A DNA stretch of 64,000 nt. Source: Salvia splendens (lineage: Eukaryota; Streptophyta; Magnoliopsida; Lamiales; Lamiaceae). The first letter of the stretch is position 1. Each line of letters begins with the position of its first letter. The notes under the pieces are model-generated. The model did no database searches. It saw only the letters and a list, made by a program, of their open reading frames with translations, and was not told where the DNA came from. The stretch covers positions 25,184,120 through 25,248,119 of the forward strand of contig NC_056040.1 in the NCBI RefSeq assembly GCF_004379255.2. The letters are read 5' to 3'. Both the position numbers and the translations under genes were made by a program. Of this stretch, positions 34,770 to 46,054 are shown piece by piece.

Positions 34770-37585
34770 ATGGCGTCGAAGTTCGACCTGACGCCGCGGA
34801 TAGCGCCGAATCTGGATAGGCATCTGGTATTCCCGCTGCTCGAGTTCTTGCAAGAGAGAGGATTGTATCCTGAGGAAGACATTTTAAAGGCGAAGATTGA
34901 GCTTCTCAACCACACTAATATGGTAGATTACGCCATGGATATTCATAAATCACTCTACCGCTCGGACGATGTTCCCCAGGGTGTGTAATTTTATTTTAAT
35001 TTTTTTTCTGTTTTTCCTGAAAATTTGGAATCTAAGGTGTTGTTAGGAAGACATCTGTGGTGTGCATTTGATTGGTTGGTGCAATGACGGATTTCGATTT
35101 GATCAGTTCGGTAGCAAATTGTCTTATGTTAGGGATGTAATTCCAGTTATTTTAGGGTTTTGGCGTTTCAGGTTTTCCAATTGGTCATTTCCATTGGCGA
35201 AATTCAGTGTTGTGTTATGTGTGGATTTAGTTTTGCTAGTATTGATATTAGAAATGGGCCACTCACCCCTTAAAAGGCCTTATAAGGGGGAGGGTTATCC
35301 ATACTTATATAGACAAGCTAGGATCATCACCAAGTCGATCGATGTGGGACAAGATTTTAAGAGTTTTAACACACCCCTCACGTGTGGGCCGGAATGACAC
35401 ATCCGACGTCCATCACGTGGGTAGGCAAGAGAAGAGATAAAGAGATAAATCCATCATCGACTTGGGCCTGCTCTGATAGCATATTAGAAATGAGTCACTC
35501 ACCCCTTAAAAGGCCTTATAAGCGGATGATTATCCATACTTATATAGACAAGCTAGGATCATCACCAAGTCGATGTTGGACAAGATTTTAAGAGTTTTAA
35601 CAGTTGATCATGTGAATGTTGATATGTTTATGTGTGCTCATTCTTCCACTGGTATTAATAATCTTTGTATTTCTTGCTGTTGGTTTGCTTTAGACATGAT
35701 CGATAGGAGAGCCGAGGTGGTCGGTAGGCTGAAGGTGTTGGAAGATGGCTGCTCCTTTGATTGGATTTCTGCAGAATCCTCAAGCAGTACAGGAATTAAG
35801 AGCTGACAAACAGTACAATTTACAGATGCTTAACGAGCGCTATCAGGTTGAGTCTCCTTCATTTTAGAAACTTCATGATCATCTCTTCTTTCGGAAGAGT
35901 GATATGTGAATTTTCATACTTGTAGATGTGGTTTACTTGCAAGTTGTATTTGAAAGGCTTAAGGAGACTTCTTGATTGCCTGTTACATTTATTGATGAAT
36001 CTATGGTTTTTTGTTGTTTCCCAGATTGGTCCTGAGCAGATTGATGCATTGTACGATTATGCCAAGTTCCAATTTGAATGTGGAAACTACTCTGGTGCTG
36101 CTGATTATCTGCACCAGTACAGAGCCTTGTGTACCAACAATGACAAAAGTTTGAGTGCATTATGGGGGAAGTTGGCAGCAGAGGTCCTGATGCAAAATTG
36201 GGATATTGCGCTGGAGGAGCTTAACCATTTGAAGGAAATCATTGACTCCAAGGTTGTTTGGTGCACATATTGTGACTCTCTAAGTTTGCTTATTTGTGTT
36301 TTTAAAAATCAGTATGCCTTTTGCAGAATTTCTCTTCCCCGCTGAATCAAGTCCAAAATAGAATATGGTTAATGCACTGGAGTCTATTCATCTTCTTCAA
36401 CCATGATAATGGAAGAACTCAGATTATTGACTTGTTTAATCAAGATAAGTATGTTTCTTGACTATTTGTTCTCTTAGATGTTTCTATGTGCAGTCTGCTA
36501 TTTGATGATATTTCATTTCTGTGTTCGAAAAAGAAGGGGAACAATAAATTGTAATCAACTGCCTACTTACTTGTAGGTATCTGAGTGCCATTCAAACAAA
36601 TGCACCCCACCTTTTACGGTACCTGGCTACTGCCTTCATTGTGAACAAAAGGAGAAGGCCACAGTTTAAGGAATTCATAAAGGTTATCCAGCCAGAGCAG
36701 TACTCTCATGATGATCCCATTACAGAGTTTCTGGCCTGCATCTATGTCAACTATGACTTTGATGGAGCTCAAAAGAAAATGAGAGAGTGTGAAGAAGTAA
36801 ATTTCCTCAACTCCAAAAGCTCCTCATTCATGTCTCTGGTGTGATCCTTTGAATATATATTAATTTTTTAAACTGTATGATTGTGCAGGCTATATTGAAC
36901 GACCCATTTCTTGGAAAAAGAATCGAAGAGGGAAATTTCACAACTGTACCTCTGAGAGATGAATTTCTTGAAAATGCTCGTCTCTTCATCTTTGAGACCT
37001 ACTGCCGCATTCATCAGCGCATTGATATGGGGTATGTACCTGAAATTGTTCTCTAACTACGGAGTATTTTTTCTTCAATTTTCTTTTCTGCCTGGTTCCT
37101 GTTCTTCAAATGAATAGCCACACTAACTTTACTTTTTAACTTTGCCACCATCAATACAAATTCTAGGCACATGTAGTAAGTTTATTCTTATGTATATTGG
37201 AATATTGCTGAATAGAGATTTGATATTCTCTAGTACCGGCACCACTCATCTCTTTTTGGTGGTACTGACAGAGTGCTCGCTGAGAAGCTGAATTTGAATT
37301 ACGAGGAGGCTGAAAGATGGATAGTTAATCTAATTAGGACCTCAAAGCTTGAAGCTAGGATTGATTCAAAGTTGGGAACCATTATAATGGAACCCAATGA
37401 TACCAATGTGTAAGTTCAATACACTTCTGCCTTTCCTGTATATCTGTCTCTGTATATGTATTGAATCATCTTTTCTGCTCCTCAGGTATGAGCAGCTCAT
37501 TAACCACACTACAGCTCTTTCTAACCGTACCTATAAAATAGTTCACCAGCTTCTGGAAAATGCTCCTGCGCAGACGGCACGATAG
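34770..37585 (+). CDS. EIF3E: Eukaryotic translation initiation factor 3 subunit E (INT6), with apparent 1-nt frameshift in exon 2
   Basis: Exons 34770-34980, 35694-35846, 36025-36252, 36327-36448, 36577-36796, 36889-37031, 37272-37409 and 37486-37585. The product begins [20 protein letters not shown] and continues through the eIF3e N-terminal domain, [15 protein letters not shown] helices and a PCI domain ([30 protein letters not shown]), ending [12 protein letters not shown]. It is a subunit of the 43S-binding eIF3 complex, in cytosol and nucleus. All splice phases agree except through exon 2, which is 153 nt where 152 is required: the spliced length is 1,315 nt, one more than 438 codons. 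The frame breaks after RLKVLE at about 35,746, and translation would stop near 35,806. Everything downstream is well conserved, so this is either a recent mutation, one decayed homeologue, or a sequence error. Confidence 0.93.
35247..35603 (-). mobile_element. TRIM (miniature LTR retrotransposon) in eIF3e intron 1
   Basis: Two ~120-bp direct repeats (35247-35371 and 35483-35603; ATTAGAAATG…GAGTTTTAACA) flank ~110 bp. TTGAT precedes (35242-35246) and follows (35604-35608) as a 5-bp target duplication. Next to the right repeat, on the minus strand, is TGCTATCAGAGC, one mismatch from the methionine-tRNA primer-binding site TGGTATCAGAGC. The LTR has a TATATAAG box and GTCCCACATCG on the minus strand. 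No coding capacity. Confidence 0.9.
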
Positions 37586-38730
37586 ATATTGTGCGCACAT
37601 CTTGTTTTTTGAATGATGAGTTGGTTTTTGTTGTTGCAAGTTCTGGATTAACTGACGATGCAGCTCTATGTCTTGTAGTAATACTGTATTTGTTTTTTGT
37701 TGAAAAAGATAAATTAAATTGAATTAGATGGCACACTTACATTGCAATATTCTTTGTTGTTTTTGGAACCTGAATTTCATTTTGGCTTAGAGCTGAATTG
37801 ATCAAAGAGAAAAGATACATGCATGTACATGCTATCCTTAAATTTTTAAATTTAAGTGAATTTAATTAAAAATTAGTTTTGTTATTTATTATATTATATG
37901 TAACATTGAGAAAGAAGTGATATAGAAATTTTATGTCGAATCGTAACATAATTTTGAGCTTGATTTGAATTAATTATACAATATTTAGTTAGAAAATATT
38001 TTTTTACTTAAATATATAAATATTGAAGTAAAAATTAATTTTTTTTGAAGTGTTGTAAAATGATTAGTATGAAATTTATTTTAAATCAATTAATGTTTAG
38101 AAAATGATTTTTAATGTAAAATGTTAAAAAAAGTTCGATTATTATGTACGTTTATCAGTATCCAATTTAATTACATGCGTTAGTTTGAATCATTTAAGTT
38201 CATGATGGTTGTTCAAATAAATTGAATTATTGATTACCCTTAAATTTAAAATGCAAAATAAAAAATTGTTTAACCAGAATTATTTTGGTTGAGAAATCAG
38301 CACATGCATTGTTGTTGGTGCTGAAATAGGAGGGTAAACCATGAGGTTGGCTAAATGGGCTCGTAATACTCCGACTTTTTTTACCCTTTTTATTTGTTCT
38401 ATTAGTGATATTGTTTGTGCACCTGAATTTTTTTTTTGTCTTTGTTTCGTTAGTTGATAGAAGGATATATCATTTTGGGCGTATAACAATTATTTTTTTC
38501 CACCCCCAATTTATTTAATTTTCCAAGCCCAATCCTCTTTTTTTAAAACTACATTTTGAAGCCCAATTGGAGATGAAAACCGCCAGATTACTCTCAATAA
38601 TTTGATTTCACCCAATTTCTGCTCCACATAATAGGGCCATGATATGCCATGATCCATCCTACCTGAAATATAGGAATAAATGGGCAACAGCAAACACACA
38701 CGTATATCAACTCTCAAGTTTCATTATCCC
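37586..38730. other. 3' flank of eIF3e and AT-rich intergenic DNA
   Basis: About 150 bases of likely 3' UTR, then AT-rich sequence with no recognisable gene or repeat. Confidence 0.5.
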
Positions 38731-38731
38731 A

Positions 38732-38884
38732 CGACTTGTTTTCACAACTATAATCGAGAGAAAAGAGAGTTCTTGTGCGATGCGGAGAGGGATGAACGGG
38801 CTGAATAACGACTTTTTTTCACAACTATAATCGAGAGAAAAGAGAGTTCTTGTGCGATGCGGAGAGGGATGAACGGGCTGAACA
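38732..38884. repeat. Tandem duplication, 77-bp unit x2
   Basis: CACAACTATAATCGAGAGAA … GATGAACGGGCTGAA at 38,743 and again at 38,820, nearly identical. It marks the left side of the GC-rich block described next. Confidence 0.9.
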
Positions 38885-41474
38885 CGAAGCGGCAAGAATA
38901 CGAAAACATCGGCGACGGCGCTGCAATTCGGAGCATGGGGCAGCGACGATGGAGTTCAGATCGGAGGAATTGAGAGATGAAGTGAGTTCTTTTTTAATTT
39001 TGGGTCGGAGATGTCGTCGAATTTGAGGGAGAGCAGCAAAGTAGAGAGGCGGCGGTGGCTGGCGACCCCAGCGATGGCGTCGTGATTCGGAAGTCTGGAG
39101 AGGAGAGAGATACGGGCGAGCAGAGAGAGAGATTGGGAACAGGGGCGAAGGACAGCCGCCGTGCAGCGGTTCAGCGACGGCGGCGTCGGACTTGGAGGGC
39201 GAGCTGCAGCAGCAAACCGCAGCGGCTGTCTCGATCTGGAGCAGCGGTGGCTGGACTTCGGCAGCGACGGCGAGAAGGGGGCGAGACAGCGATGACGATC
39301 CCGGCAGCGGCGCAGAGGAGAGGCAAAGGCGCACAGCAGCGGGGGCGGTAGCAGTTTGTGGCGGTGGAAGTTGAAGAGCTCCGCCGCATTGCAGTGGAAG
39401 AAGAGGTTCAATCTGCACCTCTGGTTTATAGACGACATCCTTTTCAAATTCGTCTCCGCCTTCGAGGCCGTGTGTTTGGTCTCCGCGCTCTGCTTCTTCT
39501 TCCTCTGCTGCGGATGCCATTTCTGTTTTCCTTTTTTTTTCTCCCCTTCTCAAATTGAATCGTCCACGTACAAGCACGTGGTCCTGGGGATGAGTTTCCG
39601 AAACAGAGAAACCGAGAGTGCAAAGAAGAGTTTATCAAATGCAGTTCTACATATCAGAGATTAGTGAGACTACAAACTTCCGAGTCGAGATGGCAAAGTC
39701 TCACTATCCGAGCAGCAGCGATGAATCAGGCGGTGGCGATTGGACATTGGAGTTTGCGTTTGGGAAGTCAAAAGAGAGGAGAGAAACCGAGAGAGAGTTA
39801 GAAAAGAGAGAAGGGGGTGGTGGTGGTGGTGCAGTGTTGAGAAGCAGGCTGCGCAAGCTCCAGCAGCGAGGGCGCCGGCGTGGTTCCGAACGGAGCGATA
39901 GCGGCGGGGCGGACAGCAACAGCAATCGCGGTTGCTCGTGACGGACATCAGCTATAATGACGGAAGCGGCTGGAGCAGTAGCGACGGGAAGAGCTACCCA
40001 AGAACAGAGGAGAGTTGGCGATGGCGGCGTGACATCGAGCGGGCCTGAGCAGCAACGTGACTGGACAACGGTGGAGCTGCGAAGTGAGGAAGGGGGACGG
40101 CGATGTACGGAGGTAGGAGAGAAAGAGGATTACCGAGGAGGCGGTGTGGTGAGCTCGTCGCTGTGAACGCGGTGGCTGTGGCAGAAATTGAGACTGGAAA
40201 GAGATGGAGAGAAACAACGGGACTGGACAACTACGAGCACGAGCGGATGGACGAGACGAGACGAGAGGGAGAGGGAGAGTCCGAGATGAAGTAGGGTGTT
40301 TAGGGATTTCAGATTGGAGTTAGAAGAGAGAATTGGGGATTGCCCGGTTTCAAAGCGTGAAGTGAGAAATTGGGATGAGGGGAGAAGATGACTGTTGTTT
40401 TGGGCCATGTCGAGTATTGGGGTAAATTAAATCTTTTGAATGGGATACATGGTTTGGGCCGACAGAATGTATATAGTTGTTTGGGAGTCAGTCTTCCATT
40501 TTGAGGAAGGAAGTGTACTGATTCTTTGATGAGAGTTCAGAATTTCTAGGGTAAGATTTATACATGTATGTTATTTAATTAATTTATTTTTCTAAAGTTT
40601 AACTTTGCATGTTATGTTATTTTAAAAAGGTATTTGAGAACGGAACCAATTGACAAGCCGAGGAGTTAAGCTTTTGAGGTGGACTTTCTTTTTAAATAAG
40701 GACTATGTCCTAAGTATATTTATTTTTGCAAAATATGTTTGTCATGCCATATTTTTGTGTTGCTATGGGATCTATATGAAGTGACTTTTTCCATGTATGG
40801 TTAATCGAATTCGGGTCTGACTAGGGAGTGAGTCCCTACTCAGGCTAGTGTACACCCCGTAGATTGTGCGCTATCTCTTTGAGTTGGTCGGTCTAGTGGC
40901 TTGGAATGTGGCCACATTCCTTGTCATGTATGTTCAGATATGGTATGGTGATGTGAGGATGTTGAGGTTGATGATGATGATGTTGGTGAGATGTTTTAGT
41001 GACTCGGGCTCTTTCAAAGTTAAAACCCCGAGGTCACTCGTTAATGGCATGATAAATATTTTTATTGAAAATGTTTTCGGCATGAGTCCACTGAGTGCAT
41101 CAAGTACTCAGCCCTGCATTTCTTTTAAAAATGTACAGGTTGAGCTGTGACGAGCGCGGTGGGTGTTGAGCAGAGCTGGTGAAGAATTGTGTTTGCTTTT
41201 AAATGTTCCGAATATATTGTGTCTTCATACATAATATTATTCTTCTCTCGAATGCTTCCGCTGAATGTTGGTTCTTTTGAGTTTATGATTTGTTGAGATA
41301 TAATCCCTTGAGTTGTCAATTGTTGAGATGATACTCTGATTTTTATTCAAGCTATTCCCATTTGTTTCGAACTATGGTCGAGTTGTGTTGTTTTCCCCTT
41401 TCTTCCCCGCTTCTTTAATCCTCCCCTAGTCACGATCAACCGTGTTTTCTATCCTTAGAAAATGCGGGCGTGAC
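38740..41474 (-). mobile_element. GC-rich block, probably LTR-retrotransposon derived (LTR-like right end)
   Basis: Open frames exist on both strands, but they are low-complexity (Ser/Pro/Arg-rich) and overlap, so I do not call genes. Read on the minus strand, the right end starts TGTCACGCCCGCATTTTCTA, typical of the start of a large Ty3-type LTR. The stretch 40,800-41,140 (GTGAGTCCCTACTCAGGCTA … CATCAAGTACTCAGCCCTGC) is of the kind found in such LTRs. No second LTR, PBS or target duplication was found, so a solo LTR is only the best guess; the left boundary is uncertain. Confidence 0.4.
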
Positions 41475-41805
41475 AGGGCTGATGTGTCTATGTTCTCAAT
41501 CCTGATGCATGCAATAAATTCAGCGGTAAATAATTTGGAACAAAATCAGACATAAGAGTTGAGCATGAAATATGGTTATACAATGAGATGGAGGACAGAT
41601 GCATTGTTGATGAACTCATTAATTTGTAGATTTTGCTCAGTAGATTTACGTGTTTATTATTTAATTTCATAGCTCGAATTATGCATTTGAGTCAAATTAT
41701 ACATAAATTGATGAACCCATATTCATTGGTGGGGCTGGGCTCAACAATTCAGCAATGCAGAGACATCATCATTCATTTCAATAGAGAAGAAGCAAATGAG
41801 ATGCA
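41475..41805. other. Spacer and 3' flank of the PAP16-like gene
   Basis: No coding sequence recognised; part is probably the 3' UTR of the minus-strand phosphatase gene. Confidence 0.5.
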
Positions 41806-44020
41806 TCAGGAGCTGAGGACGACCTCACTGTGGGTGCTCCCATCCTCCATTCTGATCCATGACCTGAGAGAGAATGGCTGCTGCTTTATCTCGAGAACCC
41901 TCGCGCCTCTCGCCCAGTTCCCGTACCCCCCGTAGCCCGTGTGTCGAGCAAAGCACAGCCACATCTTCCTATGAGGGCAGCACCAATCCAGCCCATGGTT
42001 ATGCCCTACAAACACTGCCTGACAAAACATCACAACATTACTTACTACTCGAACCAACAAGCCCGCGCCTTCCTACCTTGACAGAGTCCCTCTTCTCAAG
42101 AGCCTTCATCATCCCCATCTCTGCTTCTTGAGCAGCAACACTCTCCCAGAAAATCGAGCCCACACACTGCGCGCCTATCGCTACCTTCTCGTACGCCTTG
42201 CTCGGGATGTGCCAGAATATGATCTCAGGAACCCTGCACGAAACTTCAGAACCCGAGCGCGTTCTAGGATAAGAAAATAAGTATGTTTAGCTACCTCGAG
42301 TGAGGGTTGATCTCCCGAGACTTCTCCTGAAACCACTTGACTTGCGCGTTGGATATGATCTCTGGATACGAGCCACCCCCAGAGTCGAGGAAGTACATCA
42401 AGGCCACCGGATCCCGAGCATTACTCGTGGAGGAGAGCTTGAGGACATAGTTTGAGACGCTAGGCCATAGATTCCTTTGCCCGTCGGTGGAGAAGGACAG
42501 TGAGTTGCGCTCGATCTCATTCCTCATCAACTCCAGACGCGTCGTGCCTCTGAAACTACAATCCGAACCACCTGAAAAATAAAAAGATGATCAACTATAC
42601 CATTTCTTGAAACACTATGATTTATTGGGATGTCACAATTACTAAAACAGTCAGCATTGTATCAAACACAGAAGTCATACGAGGACACGAGAGTTGAGGA
42701 ATCCCGGCTTGTGAAAACCAGTCCAAGGGCCACTCAAAGGGGGCATCGTCGTGGTTGCCAAAGATAGTAGACCACGGGATCCCCCTCGCCCTCGTTGGTG
42801 AGAGAGCTTGATCCCAGTACAAGCTCGCGTTTGCAATCATTATATTGTTGGCTGTGATCACATCTCCAAGATAGACCACAAAATCTGCCTTACCATAAAA
42901 TGCACACACCATCAATTTTCATTACAAGAAATGAATCATTCAATTCAAATGTACCAATCCAGATTATGGCAGTTAATTATGGTTTCTTCGACTACTCATT
43001 CCAATGTGTCTGAAGCAGCAACTAAGGAGCATTGTAATAAACTGAAAAACTTGAGGAAAACATTGACTACAAAAAATTCCGATGTAATATCTGTCACACA
43101 ATACTAAAACAGATTGACATTGCGGCTATACTCAATACTAAAAAAGATTGCGAAATTCCAAACTTTTTGGACTTTTTTTTTCACATAGCATCCAGTTTCA
43201 GCCACGATATTTACCAATAAAATCAAGAATTGATTTTATGAATAACAATAACATAGCCATATATATGAATTGGAATGTAGGGTTATGATCAATTGTAACT
43301 ATTTGTTAATTGCTAGCTGCTAAATATATCAACCTAAGATGTCTACACGAAAACATTTGTATGTCAACAAAATTTAATTAGCATAGAAATATTTTCGTGG
43401 TACATCTACTAACTACTACTCCATCCGTTCCATAGTAGTGGAATCATTTTCCTTTTTAAGTGAAAGTTAACACAATTATTTTCACTTATTTTACTTTCTC
43501 TATTACTTTATTCTCTGTTCATCTATCAACCTTTTTCATTTTTATTTTATTCTTACTTTACTTTACTCTACTTAACTTAACTCATCAAACATAATTTTTC
43601 TTAAATTATATGTTAAAAAGAAACGTCTCCACTACTATTGAACAAAGGGAGTATAACATAGGTTTGTTGACATAGCTAACCGTTATTAGCAATTAGCAAT
43701 TTAAGATAGTTAGCAAAACTAGTTTATTGATTAATTTAACTGTGACCAAAACATTATTTTATGCCTTAAAAAAGACAATAGAAAAATAAACCTGGTTGTT
43801 CATCGTCTAGTACAATAGACATAACCCCCATAGAATTGAAGTCCTGAATCGGGCCCCACTCCGTCCACGCGTCCTCGCCGAAGTGAAGGTCCGCGAACAG
43901 CGCTATCTTAAACGGTGCGCCCTCCCGCATCCGGAAATTGCCCTCCCGCATCGCCGCAGCAGCGATGATCAGCGAGAGATAGGAGAAAATCAAATGCCTC
44001 GGCATTGGCTTTACTGCCAA
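41806..44020 (-). CDS. Probable inactive purple acid phosphatase 16-like metallophosphatase, 5 exons
   Basis: Exons 44020-43792, 42884-42681, 42571-42295, 42233-42077 and 42018-41806 join in phase to 359 aa. The N-terminus ([20 protein letters not shown]) looks like a signal peptide or anchor. Metallophosphoesterase motifs in order: [10 protein letters not shown] (D-x-H), [12 protein letters not shown] (GD), TIFGNHDD (GNHD), IIFWHIPSK (H), [10 protein letters not shown] (GHxH). The purple-acid-phosphatase GDxxY tyrosine, which gives the purple colour, is not present (GDVIT), in line with the PAP14/16/28/29 subgroup labelled probable inactive. The single-domain architecture and ~360-residue length fit that subgroup. 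Likely a secreted or endomembrane phosphoesterase; its substrate is unknown. Intron 1 (about 900 bp) contains a Stowaway MITE. The gene appears intact. Confidence 0.9.
43419..43651. mobile_element. Stowaway-type MITE in intron 1 of the PAP16-like gene
   Basis: CTCCATCCGTTCCATAGTAG … CTACTATTGAACAAAGGGAG with TA on both sides (43417-43418, 43652-43653). Confidence 0.87.
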
Positions 44021-44150
44021 AATTTGAGAATTGCTTTGTGATTTCGGAGATGAATTTGAGGAATGTTTTGGTTTTACGCTTCTGTTTTTGTTTGTTTTTT
44101 CTTATCAACTGCCTTTTTAAAAATATTTAATATATGATGAAATATATGAG

Positions 44151-46040
44151 ACCATTAGCAGTGGGGCGCCATAAGGCGCACCCTATGGCGCGACACGTCA
44201 TCAGTTTTATCCACCTACCCTCACCTGCAGTGGGGTACCCTAATGCGCGCCCTATGCATTTTTTTTGAATACTTAAATAACTACAAAAATTATGAAAAAA
44301 ATTTCATTTCATTTATAAAAATTAATACATTACAATACGAATTAAAAAAATACGTAAACTCAGCGACGGTGGTTACGGGCCCACACTTCTTCAACCATGT
44401 CGTTCATGAGCTGAGCATGGTATTGTTTGTTGCGCATTGATGCCTGTCTAACTAGAACCTCATTGAAGCCCGACGGTAATCCTCTAGCGGGGGGCTCGGT
44501 CGCCGTGCTGGACGAGCTAGATGCACTGTCATCTTCGTTCCAATCGGTGATGCTTCCGTCTTCATTCTCGACTATCATGTTGTGCTTGATTATGCACGCG
44601 TACATGACATCAACGATGACTTCCTTGAACCAGAAACGAGCCGGCCCTTTCACAATTGCCCACCGTGTTTGGAGCACACCAAATGCCCGCTCGACATCCT
44701 TCCTCGCCGACTTCTGCTTCTGAGCAAATAAAACCCTCTTCTCACCAATTGAGCAGCTGATCGTCTTCACAAAAACAGGCCACCGTGGGTAGATATCATC
44801 GGCCAAGTAGTACCCCATGTGGTATTGGCGCCTGTTGGCAGTGAACTCGATGGCCGGGCCGTTGCAGTTACATTGCTCGGCGAAGAGGGTGGATGAGTTG
44901 AGGACGTTAATGTCGTTGTTCGACCCGGCTACGCCGAAGTAAACATGCCAGATCCAGAGCCGATGGTCAGCGACGACTTCAATGGTCATCGTCGGATGGC
45001 TTCCCTTGTATCCACTAGTGAATTGACCTCTCCAAGCCGTCGGACAATTCTTCCACTGACAGTGCATACAGTCGATGCTCCCTAGCATCCCAGGAAAGCC
45101 GTGCACCGTCTCGTGTATCTGCATCAGGCCCTGGCAATCAGTGACAGTCGGCTTGCGCAAATAAGTGTCACCGTAGGCCTCCACAAGCCCCCTACAAAAG
45201 TTCTTCAGGCACTCGCGGCCTGTTGTTTCCCCGACGTGGAGGTATTCGTCGAATATATCCGCCGTGGTGCCGTAGGCCAATTGACGGATTGCAGCCGTGC
45301 ACTTCTGCAATGGTGTAAGGCTGGGTTTGCCGATGCCGTCTTCCCGATACGTGAAGTATTCATCACGTGACGACAACGTCCGCACAATGCCGAGAAAAAA
45401 AGTACCACGACATTCTAAACCGGCGGCGGAAAACAGTCGGTCCCCACCGTGGTCGATCGACAAAATAGTCTTCAACCAGACGTTGGTGAGCTGCCGCGTG
45501 GTCGCGTGGGACATACGTCCCACGTCGAATAGGCCTATGGACCTGCTCGGCCGCTGCCGCCGCCTCGCGCTGCATTTCCACAAAGCATGCCGCCATGGCC
45601 TCTTCAACGGCTGCATCTAAGGCTTCAGATGTCGAACTGCTTGATTCCGAGGAACTAGAACTATTGGTGTCGTCGCCGGGGTTCATTTTCGTATGCGAGA
45701 GAGGTAGAATCGTCAGAGATGAGCGAAATGAGAGAGGCGATATGTTCGTATGCACAAGTGAATGAGAAACGAGGTTTAAATAGGAAAATAAAAAACGCGT
45801 GGCATCGTCCTCGACCATCGTTCGCCGATCCCACAGTGGAGCGGACGATGGCGCGGACGATAATGGAGCAGACGATGGCGCGGACGATTGGCCATCGTCC
45901 GCGCTATACGCCGCTGACGATCTATCGGGCGTGTGCTTCGGCCGCGCCCGATGGCAGGCACCCACAATGGTGCCATCGTCCGCGCCCGAGGACGATGGAC
46001 ACCATCGGGCGTGCCATCGAGCGCCTCATTGTGGGTGCCT
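44151..46040 (-). mobile_element. PIF/Harbinger element with transposase only
   Basis: Imperfect terminal inverted repeats: left GCAGTGGGGCGCC…GGCGCACCCTATGG, right (inverted) CACAATGAGGCGCTCGATGG. The right subterminal region has its own palindromic copies (GGCACCCACAATGGTGCC). A 15-bp direct repeat, TGATGAAATATATGA, stands on both sides (44135-44149, 46040-46054); that is longer than the 3-bp duplication expected for this superfamily. Encodes a DDE transposase on the minus strand. Confidence 0.75.
44360..45686 (-). pseudogene. PIF/Harbinger DDE transposase (DDE_Tnp_4, ALP1-like), one homopolymer frameshift
   Basis: The N-terminal part starts at 45686 (MNPGDDTNSSSSSES…) and runs to FRRRFRMSWYFF. 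There the frame shifts across a run of seven Ts near 45,400, and the rest continues in another frame from LGIVRTLSSRDEYF to the stop at 44360 (VEEVWARNHRR). DDE landmarks: GSIDCMHCQWKNCP (first D), GVAGSNNDINVL (second D), YYLADDIYPRW and AQKQKSARKDVERAFGVLQT (E region). About 430 residues in all, normal for the family. Apart from that indel it is undamaged, so the break could be recent or a sequencing error in a homopolymer. Confidence 0.88.
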
Positions 46041-46054
46041 GATGAAATATATGA

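Noticed and set aside
35469..35482. tRNA-like motif GCTCTGATAGCA
   Set aside because: Too short for a tRNA gene. Its position next to an LTR identifies it as the primer-binding site of the TRIM.
35062..35591. Plus-strand frames in eIF3e intron 1 (111 and 69 codons)
   Set aside because: They fall in the intron and the TRIM element; repeated peptide phrases come from the two LTRs.
38825..39577. 250-codon minus-strand frame starting MLVRGRFNLRRGEKKRKTEM
   Set aside because: Low-complexity Ser/Pro/Leu composition, competing frames on the other strand and a C-terminus made from a tandem repeat. No family resemblance.
39618..39941. Plus-strand frame with a Gly/Glu/Arg-rich protein
   Set aside because: Composition follows local GC and GGT/GAG repeats; opposite-strand frames are equally open. 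No start context or splice evidence.
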